DNA of 64,000 bases from NCBI RefSeq assembly GCF_000420365.1, contig NZ_ATUU01000003.1:1-64000 (forward strand). Direction: 5' to 3'. The notes under the pieces were generated by a model. The model did not search any database. It was not told the origin of the DNA and saw only the letters and a program-made list of their open reading frames with translations. Positions 50,102 to 59,643 of the stretch are shown here, one piece after another (position 1 is the first letter of the stretch; each line of letters opens with the position of its first letter). A program made the position numbers and the translations under genes. Source of the stretch: Weissella halotolerans DSM 20190. Its GTDB lineage: Bacteria > Bacillota > Bacilli > Lactobacillales > Lactobacillaceae.

Positions 50102-50886
50102 TGGAAGCTAGCATAACACAGCATTTTCGTCCCGATGAGGCCCCTTTCATTCGTCAGGTAGAGGCCTGGTTGAGCCAGGTTAGTGGGGAATATCGCCCCG
50201 TCCTAACAGATTTTTTGAATCCACGACAACGTTATATTATTCAAACACTGACTAATCGAGTTTCAGATATCTCGTTTTATGAGGCAGGAATTTTTACGAA
50301 TGCCGAGAGTCAACGGGTAATGTTAGCACCAGTTTACTTTACTCCTGAAGCCACAGATTTTGACTTAAGCCTGTTAACCCTTCACTATCCAATCAAATTT
50401 GCCAGCTTAAGTCATCGGTCTATTTTGGGTGCATTAATGCATGCTGGATTGAAGCGAACAGGAGTGGGCGATATTGTGACCGATGGGCAAGGGCAGTGGC
50501 AGTTAGCTACTACTAAGCCCCTTGGTCAATTTATCAGTCAGCAGGTTGATCGCGTGGGGCGTACTAAGGTTACCTTAACGGAGCTTGATCAAGGGCTAGC
50601 CCTTAAGCCAGCCCTTAACTGGCAAGAAGAAACATTCACGGTAGCTGCCTTGCGCTTAGACAGTGTGTTGGCAAAGGTTTACCATATGTCACGGAATGAT
50701 GCTAAACATGTGGTGGAAAACGGTCAGGTACGAATTAACTGGACAGAGTGCCAACGCCCGGACTATACTTTAGGTGTACGTGATTTAATTTCCGTACGCC
50801 ATTTTGGTCGCTTTAAAATAGTGGCTGATAATGGATTAACTAAAAAAGAAAAAATTCGGCTAACTGTGGCCGTGTTGAAAAAATAG
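50101..50886 (+). CDS. YlmH family RNA-binding protein with S4 domain
   Basis: 261 residues. C-terminal S4 RNA-binding domain (RLDSVLAKVYHMSRNDAKHVVENGQVRINW). The N-terminal part has the YlmH features (FLNPRQRYI; SHRSILGALMHAGLKRTGVGDI). YlmH binds ribosomes and has been linked to rescue of stalled complexes in B. subtilis. ATG overlaps the preceding TGA. Fixed dcw position between yggT and divIVA. Confidence 0.92.
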   Translation: MEASITQHFRPDEAPFIRQVEAWLSQVSGEYRPVLTDFLNPRQRYIIQTLTNRVSDISFYEAGIFTNAESQRVMLAPVYFTPEATDFDLSLLTLHYPIKFASLSHRSILGALMHAGLKRTGVGDIVTDGQGQWQLATTKPLGQFISQQVDRVGRTKVTLTELDQGLALKPALNWQEETFTVAALRLDSVLAKVYHMSRNDAKHVVENGQVRINWTECQRPDYTLGVRDLISVRHFGRFKIVADNGLTKKEKIRLTVAVLKK

Positions 50887-50900
50887 ATGGGAGTTTAATT

Positions 50901-51575
50901 ATGCCAACAACACCTCAAGAAATTCATGCAAAGCAGTTTACAACCCGATCAAATAAGTGGTTTGATAAGGCGGAAGTGACTGACTTTTTAGACCAAATTG
51001 CGGTGGATTATGATAATCTGTTGCAAGAAAACCAGTCTTTGAGGACTAAGTTGACCGAAGCGGACGCTAATGCGACGCAGGTTGAAGAGATGAAACAATC
51101 AGTTAATTCATCAATCTTAATTGCACAAGAGGCAGCCGATCGTTTGAAGAAGCAAACGGAAGCGGAAGCGGAAGCAACGTTGCAGCAAGCTCAAACTGAG
51201 GCCCAAAAAATTGTGATGGAGGCGAATGCTAAGGCGAATGCACTTTTGACTGAGAGTCAGCAAAAGAATGAGACTTTGGTTGCCCGTCACGAAACCTTGC
51301 AACGAGAAATGACGGAATTCAAGGGTCGAATCGCTAATTTATTGAATGCACAATTAGACTTATTGGATAGCGATGGCTGGGCAGAGTTCCAAGGACCCAC
51401 AGCAGCCGTGGAGCAGAACAGCCAAGTAGCAGCACCAGCCTATCAACAAGATCAGGAAACAACGACAGCCAGTTCTGAAATGGCCCCTTCAGCTGATGCT
51501 GGGGCGAAGACAGAGACCGTGGTTATTTTCCCAGACTTAGATGATACTGATGATACTTTCTTGAATAAGGATTAA
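50901..51575 (+). CDS. divIVA: DivIVA domain cell division protein
   Basis: 224 residues. It starts TPQEIHAKQFTTRSNKWFDKAEVTDFLDQI, the DivIVA lipid-binding head, followed by a long coiled coil (about residues 35-150, rich in Ala/Glu/Gln) and a low-complexity acidic tail. It marks negatively curved membrane at poles and septa. The end of this gene carries a likely promoter for the T-box-ileS unit (TTGAAT 51561-51566, TAAGAT 51584-51589, 17-bp spacer). Confidence 0.93.
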   Translation: MPTTPQEIHAKQFTTRSNKWFDKAEVTDFLDQIAVDYDNLLQENQSLRTKLTEADANATQVEEMKQSVNSSILIAQEAADRLKKQTEAEAEATLQQAQTEAQKIVMEANAKANALLTESQQKNETLVARHETLQREMTEFKGRIANLLNAQLDLLDSDGWAEFQGPTAAVEQNSQVAAPAYQQDQETTTASSEMAPSADAGAKTETVVIFPDLDDTDDTFLNKD

Positions 51576-51589
51576 TGATTCGTTAAGAT
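51561..51589 (+). promoter_or_regulatory. Promoter of the ileS T-box unit
   Basis: TTGAAT (51561-51566) and TAAGAT (51584-51589), 17 bp apart. It overlaps the last codons of divIVA and drives the T-box leader that follows. Confidence 0.65.
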
Positions 51590-51595
51590 AGAGAA

Positions 51596-51818
51596 GCAGT
51601 CTTTTGGCCAAACGGTAACATGTATTCTAGGCAGCGACTTGGGGAATGGTGTGAGCCCAAGCTAGTGACGCATGTTTACTTATCAGCAAAAGGTTAACTG
51701 AATAGATATTCGAATTGAGGCTACCAGCTGAGTGAGTAGGTAGTAAATAGTTGGGTGGTACCACGTTAATAGACGTCCCGGACTGACAGTAGTCAGTTTG
51801 GGGCGTCTTTAATTTTAA
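51596..51818 (+). ncRNA. T-box riboswitch, Ile specifier (ATC), upstream of ileS
   Basis: The basal helix CTTTTG (51602-51607)/CAAAAG (51687-51692) and the upper helix AACATG (51618-51623)/CATGTT (51671-51676) enclose a specifier loop whose 3' strand TACTTATCAG holds ATC (Ile) at 51682-51684 followed by A. The distal arm is CTTGGG/CCCAAG with a GGTGTGAGCC loop. The T-box GGGTGGTACCACG lies at 51753-51765. The terminator is GACGTCCC (51772-51779)/GGGGCGTC (51800-51807) with inner ACTGAC/GTCAGT and T run. The 5' strand of the specifier loop lacks a normal AGTA, which is atypical. Confidence 0.92.
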
Positions 51819-51842
51819 ACAACATGAGCGAGGAAAATGCTA

Positions 51843-54638
51843 ATGAGAATGAAGAAAACGTTAAATTTAGGGAAGACCAAGTTTCCAATGCGTGGAAATC
51901 TTCCCCAAAAAGAATTAGAACGGGAAAATATTTGGTTTGAGAATAAGGTTTATGAGCGCCGGCAGAAATTAAATGCGGGCAAGCCTTCCTTTATGTTGCA
52001 TGATGGCCCTCCATATGCAAATGGAAATATTCATATTGGACACGCCATGAACAAGATTTCAAAGGATATTATTGTTCGTTATAAGTCAATGAATGGGTAT
52101 TATGCACCTTTTGTTCCTGGTTGGGATACGCATGGGCTACCAATTGAGCAACAGCTCACTAAGGCTGGTAAGGATCGCAAAAAGGTCAGTCCAGTGATTT
52201 GGCGTAAGATGGCGGCTGAATATGCAGATAAGCAGGTTAAAAAACAGATGGCCGACTTCAAACGGTTAGGTATTGCTGCGGATTGGGATCATCCTTATTT
52301 AACGAAGCAACATAGCTTTGAAGCTGGTGAGGTACATGTTTTTGCTAAGATGGTTGAACGGGGCTTAATTTATCGGGGACAAAAGCCAGTCTTTTGGTCT
52401 TGGTCTTCAGAATCTGCCTTGGCGATGTCAGAAATTGAATACCATGATTTAACCGCGACGGCAGTAAGTTTTGCTGAACAAGTAAAAGATGGAAAAGGAA
52501 TTTTAGATTCTGATACCTATCTAGTTGCATGGACGACAACACCATGGACAATTCCGGCTTCGGAAGCCATTGCAGTTAATCCAACGATGTCATATAGTGT
52601 CGTGAAGCCAGAAGGTAGCCAAAAGAAGTACGTGGTAGCGACTTCATTGTTGGCCCAATTAGCACAAACCTACGCGTGGGGTGCATACCAGGTTGAAAAG
52701 GAAGTCTTAGGGGCTGACCTAGAGTATATTACAACGCAGCATCCATGGATGGATCGTGATATTTTAGTGATTACAGGTGATCATGTGACGGATGAAGCGG
52801 GAACTGGGTTAGTGCATACAGCACCTGGATTTGGTGAAATTGACTTTTATGCTACGCAAGACTATGACTTGCCAGTGATTATGAACGTAGATGATAAGGG
52901 CTATTTGACGGAAGAAGCAGGGCCTGATTTAGCTGGTATTTTTTATGAAGATGCCAACCAAATTGTTTTGGACAAATTGGCTGAACATGATGCCTTGGTC
53001 AAGGCCAGCGATATTACACATAGTTATCCCTTTGATTGGCGAACGAAGAAACCCGTTATTTTCAGGGCGGTTCCACAATGGTTTGCATCACTAAAGCCAA
53101 TCCGCCAAGAAATCTTAGCTAGTTTAGACGATGTGACTTTCCAACCTGATTGGGGTAAAAAACGTCTTGGTAATATGATTCGCGATCGTGGTGACTGGGT
53201 CATTTCGCGTCAGCGTGTTTGGGGCGTCCCATTACCAATTTTCTATGCTGAAGATGGCACGGCCATTTTAGAGCCTGACCTGATTGAACATATTGCTGAT
53301 TTGTTTGCAAAACATGGAGCAGATATTTGGTTCGGCTGGGATGCTAAGGACTTGCTACCAGCTGGTTATCAAAATGAGCATTCACCACATGGAAGCTTTA
53401 CCAAGGAAACGGATATCATGGATGTTTGGTTTGATTCGGGAACATCATATGAAGGGGTCTTAGTGGATCGACCAGACTTATCTTATCCGGCTGATTTGGT
53501 TTTGGAAGGCTCAGATCAATATCGTGGTTGGTTTAATTCCTCATTGATTACGTCAGTTGCAACGCATGATCAGGCACCTTATCGCCATGTCCTATCACAG
53601 GGATTCACTTTGGATGGACATGGTGACAAAATGTCCAAGTCAATTGGGAACACCATAGAACCAGCTGAAGTAATTAAACGTAATGGGGCGGAAATTATTC
53701 GTTTGTGGGTAACGTCAGTCGACACATCTGCTGATGTGCGCGTCTCTGCAGAGATTATGGATAAGCAGGCTGAGGTATATCGTAAGATCCGGAATACCTT
53801 CCGGTTCCTATTGGCCAACACAGCTGATTTTGACCCCAGGGTCGATCAAGTGGCCTACTCAGATATGACGCCTGTAGACCAATATTTCTATGCCCGCTTT
53901 AATCAACTCATTCAAGATGTAAAGGCTGCCTACGATCACTATGATTTTCAGGCCGTTAATAAGTTATTGATTAACTTTATTAATGTTGACCTGTCAGCCT
54001 TTTACTTAGATTTTGCTAAGGACATTTTGTATGTTGAAGCTCCTAAGGGCCATTTGCGGCGGTCTATTCAAACGGTCCTTTATCGGGTCTTAGTGGGACT
54101 GGATAAGTTATGGTTGCCAATTCTGCCTCATACGGCTGAGGAGGTCTTTGATTACTTACCAGCTGAGGAAGGTGATTTTGCTTATTTGACAGAAATGGTT
54201 GAACCAATTGATTTAGGTGATACAGACACATTGATGGCTAATTGGCAAGCCTTTATGCAGCTGCGGGATGCAGTGAATAAGGCGCTCGAGGTGGCTCGTG
54301 ATAATAAGTTGATTGGTAAGCCCTCACAGGCGGCCGTGACCTTGTATCTCACGGACGAACAAGCAGATTTGTTAGCTGCCCTAGGACAGGATGTCCGGGT
54401 CTTACTGATGGTTTCGCAATTGCATTTAGCACGGGTAGAAGAAGCCGGTTCTGATGTACCAACCTATGATGGACTCAAAGTTGCGGTTGCCCATGCGCAA
54501 GGTGAGGTTTCACCACGCGATCGGATGTATCATTTAGACATTGGAGCTGACCCTGATTTCCCAATGTTATCAGCACATGAAGCAGCGATTATTCGGGAAA
54601 ACTTCCCGCAAGCATTAGAAGAAGGATTAGAAGAATAG
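51843..54638 (+). CDS. ileS: Isoleucyl-tRNA synthetase
   Basis: 931 residues from ATG 51843, the start best placed after GAGGA (ATG at 51837 and 51849 are alternatives). Class Ia synthetase charging tRNA-Ile: HIGH motif in [16 protein letters not shown] in [11 protein letters not shown]1 editing domain with [14 protein letters not shown] and [11 protein letters not shown]-like [11 protein letters not shown]. The C-terminal zinc finger is altered: all four expected Cys are replaced (GEVSPRD... and MLSAHE in place of GEKCxRC...LCxRC). Controlled by the T-box leader, and ended by a terminator. Confidence 0.97.
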   Translation: MRMKKTLNLGKTKFPMRGNLPQKELERENIWFENKVYERRQKLNAGKPSFMLHDGPPYANGNIHIGHAMNKISKDIIVRYKSMNGYYAPFVPGWDTHGLPIEQQLTKAGKDRKKVSPVIWRKMAAEYADKQVKKQMADFKRLGIAADWDHPYLTKQHSFEAGEVHVFAKMVERGLIYRGQKPVFWSWSSESALAMSEIEYHDLTATAVSFAEQVKDGKGILDSDTYLVAWTTTPWTIPASEAIAVNPTMSYSVVKPEGSQKKYVVATSLLAQLAQTYAWGAYQVEKEVLGADLEYITTQHPWMDRDILVITGDHVTDEAGTGLVHTAPGFGEIDFYATQDYDLPVIMNVDDKGYLTEEAGPDLAGIFYEDANQIVLDKLAEHDALVKASDITHSYPFDWRTKKPVIFRAVPQWFASLKPIRQEILASLDDVTFQPDWGKKRLGNMIRDRGDWVISRQRVWGVPLPIFYAEDGTAILEPDLIEHIADLFAKHGADIWFGWDAKDLLPAGYQNEHSPHGSFTKETDIMDVWFDSGTSYEGVLVDRPDLSYPADLVLEGSDQYRGWFNSSLITSVATHDQAPYRHVLSQGFTLDGHGDKMSKSIGNTIEPAEVIKRNGAEIIRLWVTSVDTSADVRVSAEIMDKQAEVYRKIRNTFRFLLANTADFDPRVDQVAYSDMTPVDQYFYARFNQLIQDVKAAYDHYDFQAVNKLLINFINVDLSAFYLDFAKDILYVEAPKGHLRRSIQTVLYRVLVGLDKLWLPILPHTAEEVFDYLPAEEGDFAYLTEMVEPIDLGDTDTLMANWQAFMQLRDAVNKALEVARDNKLIGKPSQAAVTLYLTDEQADLLAALGQDVRVLLMVSQLHLARVEEAGSDVPTYDGLKVAVAHAQGEVSPRDRMYHLDIGADPDFPMLSAHEAAIIRENFPQALEEGLEE

Positions 54639-54648
54639 TTATCTACGG

Positions 54649-54690
54649 AAAAAGTCCAGTGTCCCGCTAACGGTCAGTGGGCTTTTTCTT
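54649..54690 (+). terminator. Terminator after ileS
   Basis: AAAAAGTCCA (54649-54658) pairs with TGGGCTTTTT (54678-54687), including one G-U pair, followed by more pyrimidines. Confidence 0.85.
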
Positions 54691-54701
54691 TTGATAGGGG
54701 G

Positions 54702-54730
54702 TTAAAACTCAACTAAGAGTCCTTTATAAT
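54702..54730 (+). promoter_or_regulatory. Promoter before the histidine phosphatase gene
   Basis: TTAAAA (54702-54707) and consensus TATAAT (54725-54730) with 17-bp spacing, about 30 bases before the ATG. Confidence 0.6.
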
Positions 54731-54760
54731 GAAGAAGAAATGCATCGAGAGGAGTAAGTT

Positions 54761-55423
54761 ATGACCACCATATATTTAGTTCGACATGGTCGTACAGAAT
54801 GGAATCAAGCAGGTCGCTTACAGGGGGCCCATGGGGATTCACCATTATTAGCTGAATCATATCAACAGATTAAACAATTGGCGACTTATTTAAGACCCAT
54901 TGATTTTGCCCGGGCCTTTGTAAGCCCAATTAAACGGGCCCAAGATACAGCTCGATTAACTTTAGCAGACATGCAAGTGTCAATACCATTGACGACCTTA
55001 GTCGACTTGCGGGAGTTTGAGATGGGCATTTGGGAAGGTTTAACTTATGAAGAGGCAAAGGCTAACCATCCTGCTATGTTTGCTGCCTATCGAACGGCAC
55101 CTCAAAAGTTTGTGGCGCAAGAAGTTCCTGGTGCAGAAAGCTTTCAAGGGTTGCAGGATCGGGTTAGGGGCGCGATTCAAACCCAAGTGCAACGTTATGG
55201 TGGCCATGACGTTAACTTACTTTTTTTTAGCCATGGAATGGCCTTAACCGCCGGCATTAATGGGTTACTAGGGCAATCAATTGACCATTTGCGGGATGCG
55301 GGTGGGCTGGGTAACACCAGTACGACGGTGCTAAAAACCAATGATGGGCGCCACTATGACCTAGTTGTTCGTAATGATACGCATTATTTAACTGACGTTA
55401 AGCAGGGAAATGATAATTTTTAA
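54761..55423 (+). CDS. Histidine phosphatase family protein (phosphoglycerate mutase-like)
   Basis: 220 residues. N-terminal YLVRHGRTEWN is the RHG catalytic motif with phospho-accepting His; LREFEMGIWEGLTYEEA and FFSHGMAL carry the partner Glu and second His. These small proteins of the GpmB/PhoE type are broad phosphatases, and a true glycolytic mutase role is not implied. GAGAGGAG precedes the ATG. 18 nt upstream of the TPR gene start, in an apparent operon with recD2. Confidence 0.9.
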   Translation: MTTIYLVRHGRTEWNQAGRLQGAHGDSPLLAESYQQIKQLATYLRPIDFARAFVSPIKRAQDTARLTLADMQVSIPLTTLVDLREFEMGIWEGLTYEEAKANHPAMFAAYRTAPQKFVAQEVPGAESFQGLQDRVRGAIQTQVQRYGGHDVNLLFFSHGMALTAGINGLLGQSIDHLRDAGGLGNTSTTVLKTNDGRHYDLVVRNDTHYLTDVKQGNDNF

Positions 55424-55441
55424 AGATTGGATGGTAAGCAG

Positions 55442-56104
55442 ATGACTAAGGATCAGGAGCAAAGCGAGGTGATTCATCGTTTAGTGCAAGCAATTGAGTC
55501 AGATGCTGATAATTGGTCAGCCTATGTTGATTTGGTGTCGGCTTTAACTGCAGCGCATAGCTTGCCACAGGCAGAAGAACTTGGTTTAAAGGCCTTGGCC
55601 CGTTTTAGTGACCTGCCTGTCGCCAGGGATGAATTACAGTATGCTTTGGGTAATGTCTATTATCAAGCGGGAGATTTTGATCGGGCTAACCATTTTTTTA
55701 GTACCATTGAAGCCAAGCGATTAAAACATGATGCAACCTTGATGCAAGCACAAAGTTGGTATGGTCAGCGGCAGTATAAGCGCGCTTTAGCGTTTGCTTT
55801 AACTGCGGTTCAACAGGATCCAAATGATGTGATGGCACAAGATTTATTAGGTGATCTTTGGTTAAGCCAAAATGACTTAAAACGGGCTAAACAGGCCTTT
55901 GAGATGGCCTTATTGCAGCAGGTAGATGATTTTAGGGGTAATTTTGGTCGAGGACTGATTGCATTGATTGAACAGGGATTGGATGATAATCCTTGGCTTA
56001 AGCGGGCTCAATTAAGGAATCCTGAGCGTTTTGTACAAGAGCAAGAAAAGGTTGATGACCTGTTGACTGTTTTAAAAGGGGGTCAGCATGGACAAGGAAG
56101 CTGA
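55442..56104 (+). CDS. TPR repeat protein
   Basis: 220 residues, all-helical, with tetratricopeptide units (SAYVDLVSALTAAHSLPQAEELGLKAL; LGNVYYQAGDFDRANHFF; LGDLWLSQNDLKRAKQAFEMAL). Soluble, likely a protein-protein interaction scaffold. ATG 55442 is favoured over TTG 55427. TPR genes in front of recD2 are common in lactobacilli. It overlaps recD2 by 17 bases, so translation is coupled. Exact function unknown. Confidence 0.85.
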   Translation: MTKDQEQSEVIHRLVQAIESDADNWSAYVDLVSALTAAHSLPQAEELGLKALARFSDLPVARDELQYALGNVYYQAGDFDRANHFFSTIEAKRLKHDATLMQAQSWYGQRQYKRALAFALTAVQQDPNDVMAQDLLGDLWLSQNDLKRAKQAFEMALLQQVDDFRGNFGRGLIALIEQGLDDNPWLKRAQLRNPERFVQEQEKVDDLLTVLKGGQHGQGS

Positions 56105-58601
56105 GCATGCAAGCCTGGTAACAAAATCTTTTGGGGAAGACCAGCCCCAATTAGTGGGTGAGGTGAGTCATGTTGTGTTTGCAGCTCCTGATTCGTTTTA
56201 CAAGGTTTTAGCAGTAAAAATTCAGGATAAGACCTTTGAGTTTGATGACGACGAGATGACGGTAACTGGAAACTTCGGGGATATTCATCCAGGTGATAGT
56301 TACATCTTTACTGGAAAGCTAACCCACCATCCCCGTTTTGGGGATCAATTTGCTGCTGATAACTATCAACACCAGGCTATTGAATCAGTAGCTGGTGTGA
56401 TTAAATACTTATCAAGTGACCAGTTTAAGGGAATTGGTGAAGTGACGGCTAAGAAGGTGGTGACAGCGTTAGGGAAGGATGCCATTGAAAAAATTCTGGC
56501 AGATCCAACAGTATTAAAGCAAACTGATTTATCACCAGCCTTGCAGGCAACCTTGGTGAAGCAATTAGCTCAGTCTGATGGGGTGGAACGCACCATCATT
56601 ACGTTAAATAATTACGGCTTTGGGACCACCTTAGCCAATAAAATTTATGAAAAATATCAGACGGCCACGTTGGAACAGCTGACAACGAATCCTTATCAGT
56701 TAGTGCTGGATATTGATGGAATCTCCTTTAAGCGAATTGATCAACTGGCAGCTGAACGAGGCTTTCCCGCAGCGGATGAGCATCGAATTCAAGCGGCGGT
56801 CATGGCTACGTTAAGCCGGGTAACCTTTGAGTCTGGCGACACATATAGTGATTACGATAGTCTTTTAGATCAAACACGGGCGCTCCTTGAGCAGGCCCAA
56901 AATACGCCCATTGAATTAGCCTTGATTCAAAAAGCCCTTTTGCAGTTAACCGGAGAGGGGAAGATTGTTGCTGAAGGTGATCATTTGTACCTGAAGGCCT
57001 TATTTGACGCAGAAGAAACAACGGCTAAAAAATTGTTGGCCTTAAGTCGCCTAAAAGGACATAGTTACCAGCGTAAGGCAGTGGTTAAGGAATTAGCTGC
57101 AGTTAAAGAACAAAATGCCTTTACCTATGATTCTATGCAGGAAGATGCTATCATTGCAGCCTTAACGAATAATCTGTTTATCTTAACAGGAGGTCCGGGA
57201 ACTGGTAAAACGACGATTATTAATGCGATTGTTACGACCTATCGGCGGTTAGCACGACAAGATGGGGTAAAAGATAGGGACATTGAAAAGGGGATTCTGT
57301 TAGCGGCTCCTACTGGTCGGGCAGCTAAACGGCTGTCTGAAGCCACTGAGTTGCCAGCATCAACTATTCATCGCTTGTTAGGTATTACGGGGCGGGAATC
57401 ATTAGATACAGTTGAGATTGAGCCTTTAGTAGGTGGCTTAGTCATTATTGATGAGATGTCGATGGTGGATACGCAACTTTTTGCTTTATTGTTGTCGGCG
57501 ATTCCCGCCGGGATGCATGTTATTTTAGTCGGTGATAAAGATCAGCTTCCCTCGGTTGGGCCGGGTCAAGTGTTTTTTGATTTATTGGCTAGTGGTTTAC
57601 TGAATTATCGAGAGCTGGAAACGATTCATCGTCAAGGAAAGGGGTCGAGCATTATTAGTTTGGCCAGCGACGTTAAGCAAGGACGGTTACCAGCAGATTT
57701 TACCCAGCAACAACCTGATCGTTCTTATTTTAATGCTCAAACGACCCAAGTACCTAAATTAGTGGCGCAAATTATAAAAAGTTGGCAGGCCCGTGGAAAT
57801 AGTGTTGCAGATATGCAAATTTTATCGCCCATGTATCGTTCACCGGCTGGCGTGCACCAGTTAAATCAAATTGCCCAGGAAATTTTTAATCCGGCCAAAG
57901 CAAAGCGACGTGAATTAGAGGTGAAAGTGGGAGACTTTGCTTACACCTTACGCATTGGCGATAAGGTGATGCAGACTAGTAATGATCCAGAAAACAACAT
58001 TTTCAATGGCGACATCGGTTATGTGTCAACAATTTTATTGGCTAAGGATAAAGACAATGAAACCCATCGTGATATGGTTACCGTTGATTTTGCTACGGGA
58101 CCAGTGGACTATGGTCGACAAGATTTACCACAGTTACGACTCGCTTATGCAACGACCATCCACAAAGCACAGGGGGCTGAGTACAAGTTGGTGATTATGC
58201 CGATGGTAGCTGCTTTTTCACGGATGCTACAACGCAATCTCCTTTATACGGGCCTAACCCGAGCTAGTGAATCCCTAGTATTGATTGGTGATGTGCAGGC
58301 CTTTAACCAAGCTGTTCAAACGCAAGGGATTGGGCGTAAAACAACATTGAAAGAACGTTTGCAGCAGGAAATAGCCGGTTCGTTGCCAAGTCAAGCACCT
58401 GATCGAGTGGCAGACGAAGGTGCAGTTACCGTTAAACCAGTAGGGGCGCATTCAGTTAAGGATAATGCAACCAAAAGCGGACCAACGGTCAGTCACCAGT
58501 ATCAACTAACTGCAGCTTTAATTGCAGCGGAAACGATTGATCCCAATATTGGCATGGCTGGTTTAAAACCAACTGATTTTATGCCGGCTAATCAGGGATA
58601 A
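56088..58601 (+). CDS. recD2: RecD-like ATP-dependent DNA helicase (RecD2)
   Basis: 837 residues. N-terminal OB-like region (GEVSHVVFAAPDSFYKVL) followed by helix-hairpin-helix segments (YLSSDQFKGIGEVTAKKVV), then an SF1B helicase core with Walker A ILTGGPGTGKTT (about residue 365), Walker B LVIIDEMSMVD, and motif VI region (TTIHKAQGAEYKLV; LLYTGLTRASESLVLIGD). It unwinds DNA 5'-3' and acts in repair; it is not part of a RecBCD complex. The C-terminal 90 residues are variable and unconserved. GGGGG precedes the ATG within the TPR gene. Confidence 0.95.
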   Translation: MDKEAEHASLVTKSFGEDQPQLVGEVSHVVFAAPDSFYKVLAVKIQDKTFEFDDDEMTVTGNFGDIHPGDSYIFTGKLTHHPRFGDQFAADNYQHQAIESVAGVIKYLSSDQFKGIGEVTAKKVVTALGKDAIEKILADPTVLKQTDLSPALQATLVKQLAQSDGVERTIITLNNYGFGTTLANKIYEKYQTATLEQLTTNPYQLVLDIDGISFKRIDQLAAERGFPAADEHRIQAAVMATLSRVTFESGDTYSDYDSLLDQTRALLEQAQNTPIELALIQKALLQLTGEGKIVAEGDHLYLKALFDAEETTAKKLLALSRLKGHSYQRKAVVKELAAVKEQNAFTYDSMQEDAIIAALTNNLFILTGGPGTGKTTIINAIVTTYRRLARQDGVKDRDIEKGILLAAPTGRAAKRLSEATELPASTIHRLLGITGRESLDTVEIEPLVGGLVIIDEMSMVDTQLFALLLSAIPAGMHVILVGDKDQLPSVGPGQVFFDLLASGLLNYRELETIHRQGKGSSIISLASDVKQGRLPADFTQQQPDRSYFNAQTTQVPKLVAQIIKSWQARGNSVADMQILSPMYRSPAGVHQLNQIAQEIFNPAKAKRRELEVKVGDFAYTLRIGDKVMQTSNDPENNIFNGDIGYVSTILLAKDKDNETHRDMVTVDFATGPVDYGRQDLPQLRLAYATTIHKAQGAEYKLVIMPMVAAFSRMLQRNLLYTGLTRASESLVLIGDVQAFNQAVQTQGIGRKTTLKERLQQEIAGSLPSQAPDRVADEGAVTVKPVGAHSVKDNATKSGPTVSHQYQLTAALIAAETIDPNIGMAGLKPTDFMPANQG

Positions 58602-58611
58602 TGCTAGCAGT

Positions 58612-58639
58612 TTGCATGTCTTTGCAGCTGTGGTAAAAT
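58612..58639 (+). promoter_or_regulatory. Promoter of yebC
   Basis: TTGCAT (58612-58617) and TAAAAT (58634-58639) with a 16-bp spacer, 37 bases before the ATG. Confidence 0.65.
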
Positions 58640-58675
58640 AAGAAAGTATATTTTCGATGAAAAGGAGTTAACGAC

Positions 58676-59395
58676 ATGTCAGGACATAGTAAATGGCATA
58701 ACATCCAGGGACGTAAGAATGCCCAAGATGCTAAGCGTGGTAAGATTTTCCAAAAATTGTCTCGTGATCTTTATACGGTAGCTAAAGAAGGCGGTGCTGA
58801 CCCAGATTCAAACGCACAGCTACGTTTGGTCATGGATAAGGCCAAGGCTGCCAACATGCCTAAGGATAATATTCAACGTGCCTTAGATAAGGCATCTGGT
58901 GTTGGTGGTGCTAATTATCAAGAGTTACGTTACGAAGGCTATGGTCCTGCGGGTATCGCAGTCATGGTAGAGACGCTAACTGATAATACCAATCGGACGG
59001 CTTCAGCTGTGCGTTCTAGCTTTAAGCATTATGGTGGTGAACTAGGAACGAGTGGTTCAGTGGCTTACCAATTTGATCGGAAGGGTTATATTGAAATCCC
59101 ACGGGATGATGATCATGACTACGATGAAGATCAGCTTTTGGAGGACATGCTCGAGGCTGGCGGTGAAGACATGAAGACCTATGATGATCAGTTTGAAATC
59201 TATACCGATCCTAAAGACTTCAAGATGGTCCGGGATGCACTTGCAGAAAAGTATGATTTGGTGAATGATGAAGTGACCATGATTCCACAGAATCCAGTTG
59301 CTGTACCAGAAGATAAGCGTGAAACTTTAGCTAACCTTGTGGACGAGTTAGAAGAAAATGATGATGTTCAAGTTGTCTATACAACTGCTGAGTAA
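58676..59395 (+). CDS. yebC: YebC/PmpR family protein
   Basis: 239 residues with the characteristic start [23 protein letters not shown] and [21 protein letters not shown]. Long regarded as transcriptional regulators, YebC proteins were later shown to help ribosomes through difficult (for example polyproline) sequences; both views are in the literature. AAAGGAG precedes the ATG. Monocistronic, ended by a short hairpin. Confidence 0.96.
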   Translation: MSGHSKWHNIQGRKNAQDAKRGKIFQKLSRDLYTVAKEGGADPDSNAQLRLVMDKAKAANMPKDNIQRALDKASGVGGANYQELRYEGYGPAGIAVMVETLTDNTNRTASAVRSSFKHYGGELGTSGSVAYQFDRKGYIEIPRDDDHDYDEDQLLEDMLEAGGEDMKTYDDQFEIYTDPKDFKMVRDALAEKYDLVNDEVTMIPQNPVAVPEDKRETLANLVDELEENDDVQVVYTTAE

Positions 59396-59422
59396 GTAAT
59401 ATATGAACATTTTAAAAGGAAC

Positions 59423-59445
59423 CGCACATAATGTGCGATTTTTTT
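59423..59445 (+). terminator. Terminator after yebC
   Basis: CGCACA (59423-59428) pairs with TGTGCG (59432-59437) around a 3-nt loop, then A and seven T. Confidence 0.85.
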
Positions 59446-59446
59446 G

Positions 59447-59643
59447 TTGACGAATAGTAAAAAATGACCTATTGTAAATATTACACATTCAATATTTTGA
59501 CGTCGTTAACGTGTTCTGCCACAGACAGCAAGATATAGTATCTTTTTGGGGTCACTGGTGAGCCCTTGCATTAAGATTTTCTATGTTGCTACTGGTTGCT
59601 TGGCTGCAGGTTAGCAGGGCTTTATAAGGAGTAGGAAACTGAA
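59447..59643 (+). promoter_or_regulatory. Promoter and long leader of the purine permease gene
   Basis: TTGACG (59447-59452) and TATTGT (59470-59475), 17 bp apart, begin a leader of about 160 nt. It contains the palindrome CGTTAACG near 59506, a hairpin GGG-TCA/TGA-CCC (about 59549-59566) and a 14-codon ORF without ribosome site (MLLLVAWLQVSRAL). It has none of the conserved bases of purine riboswitches and no visible terminator. Regulation is unresolved. Confidence 0.5.

Noticed and set aside
59447-59643. Purine riboswitch before the NCS2 permease
   Set aside because: The conserved core bases of the purine aptamer (TATA...ATATGG, TTTCTACC) are absent and there is no terminator.
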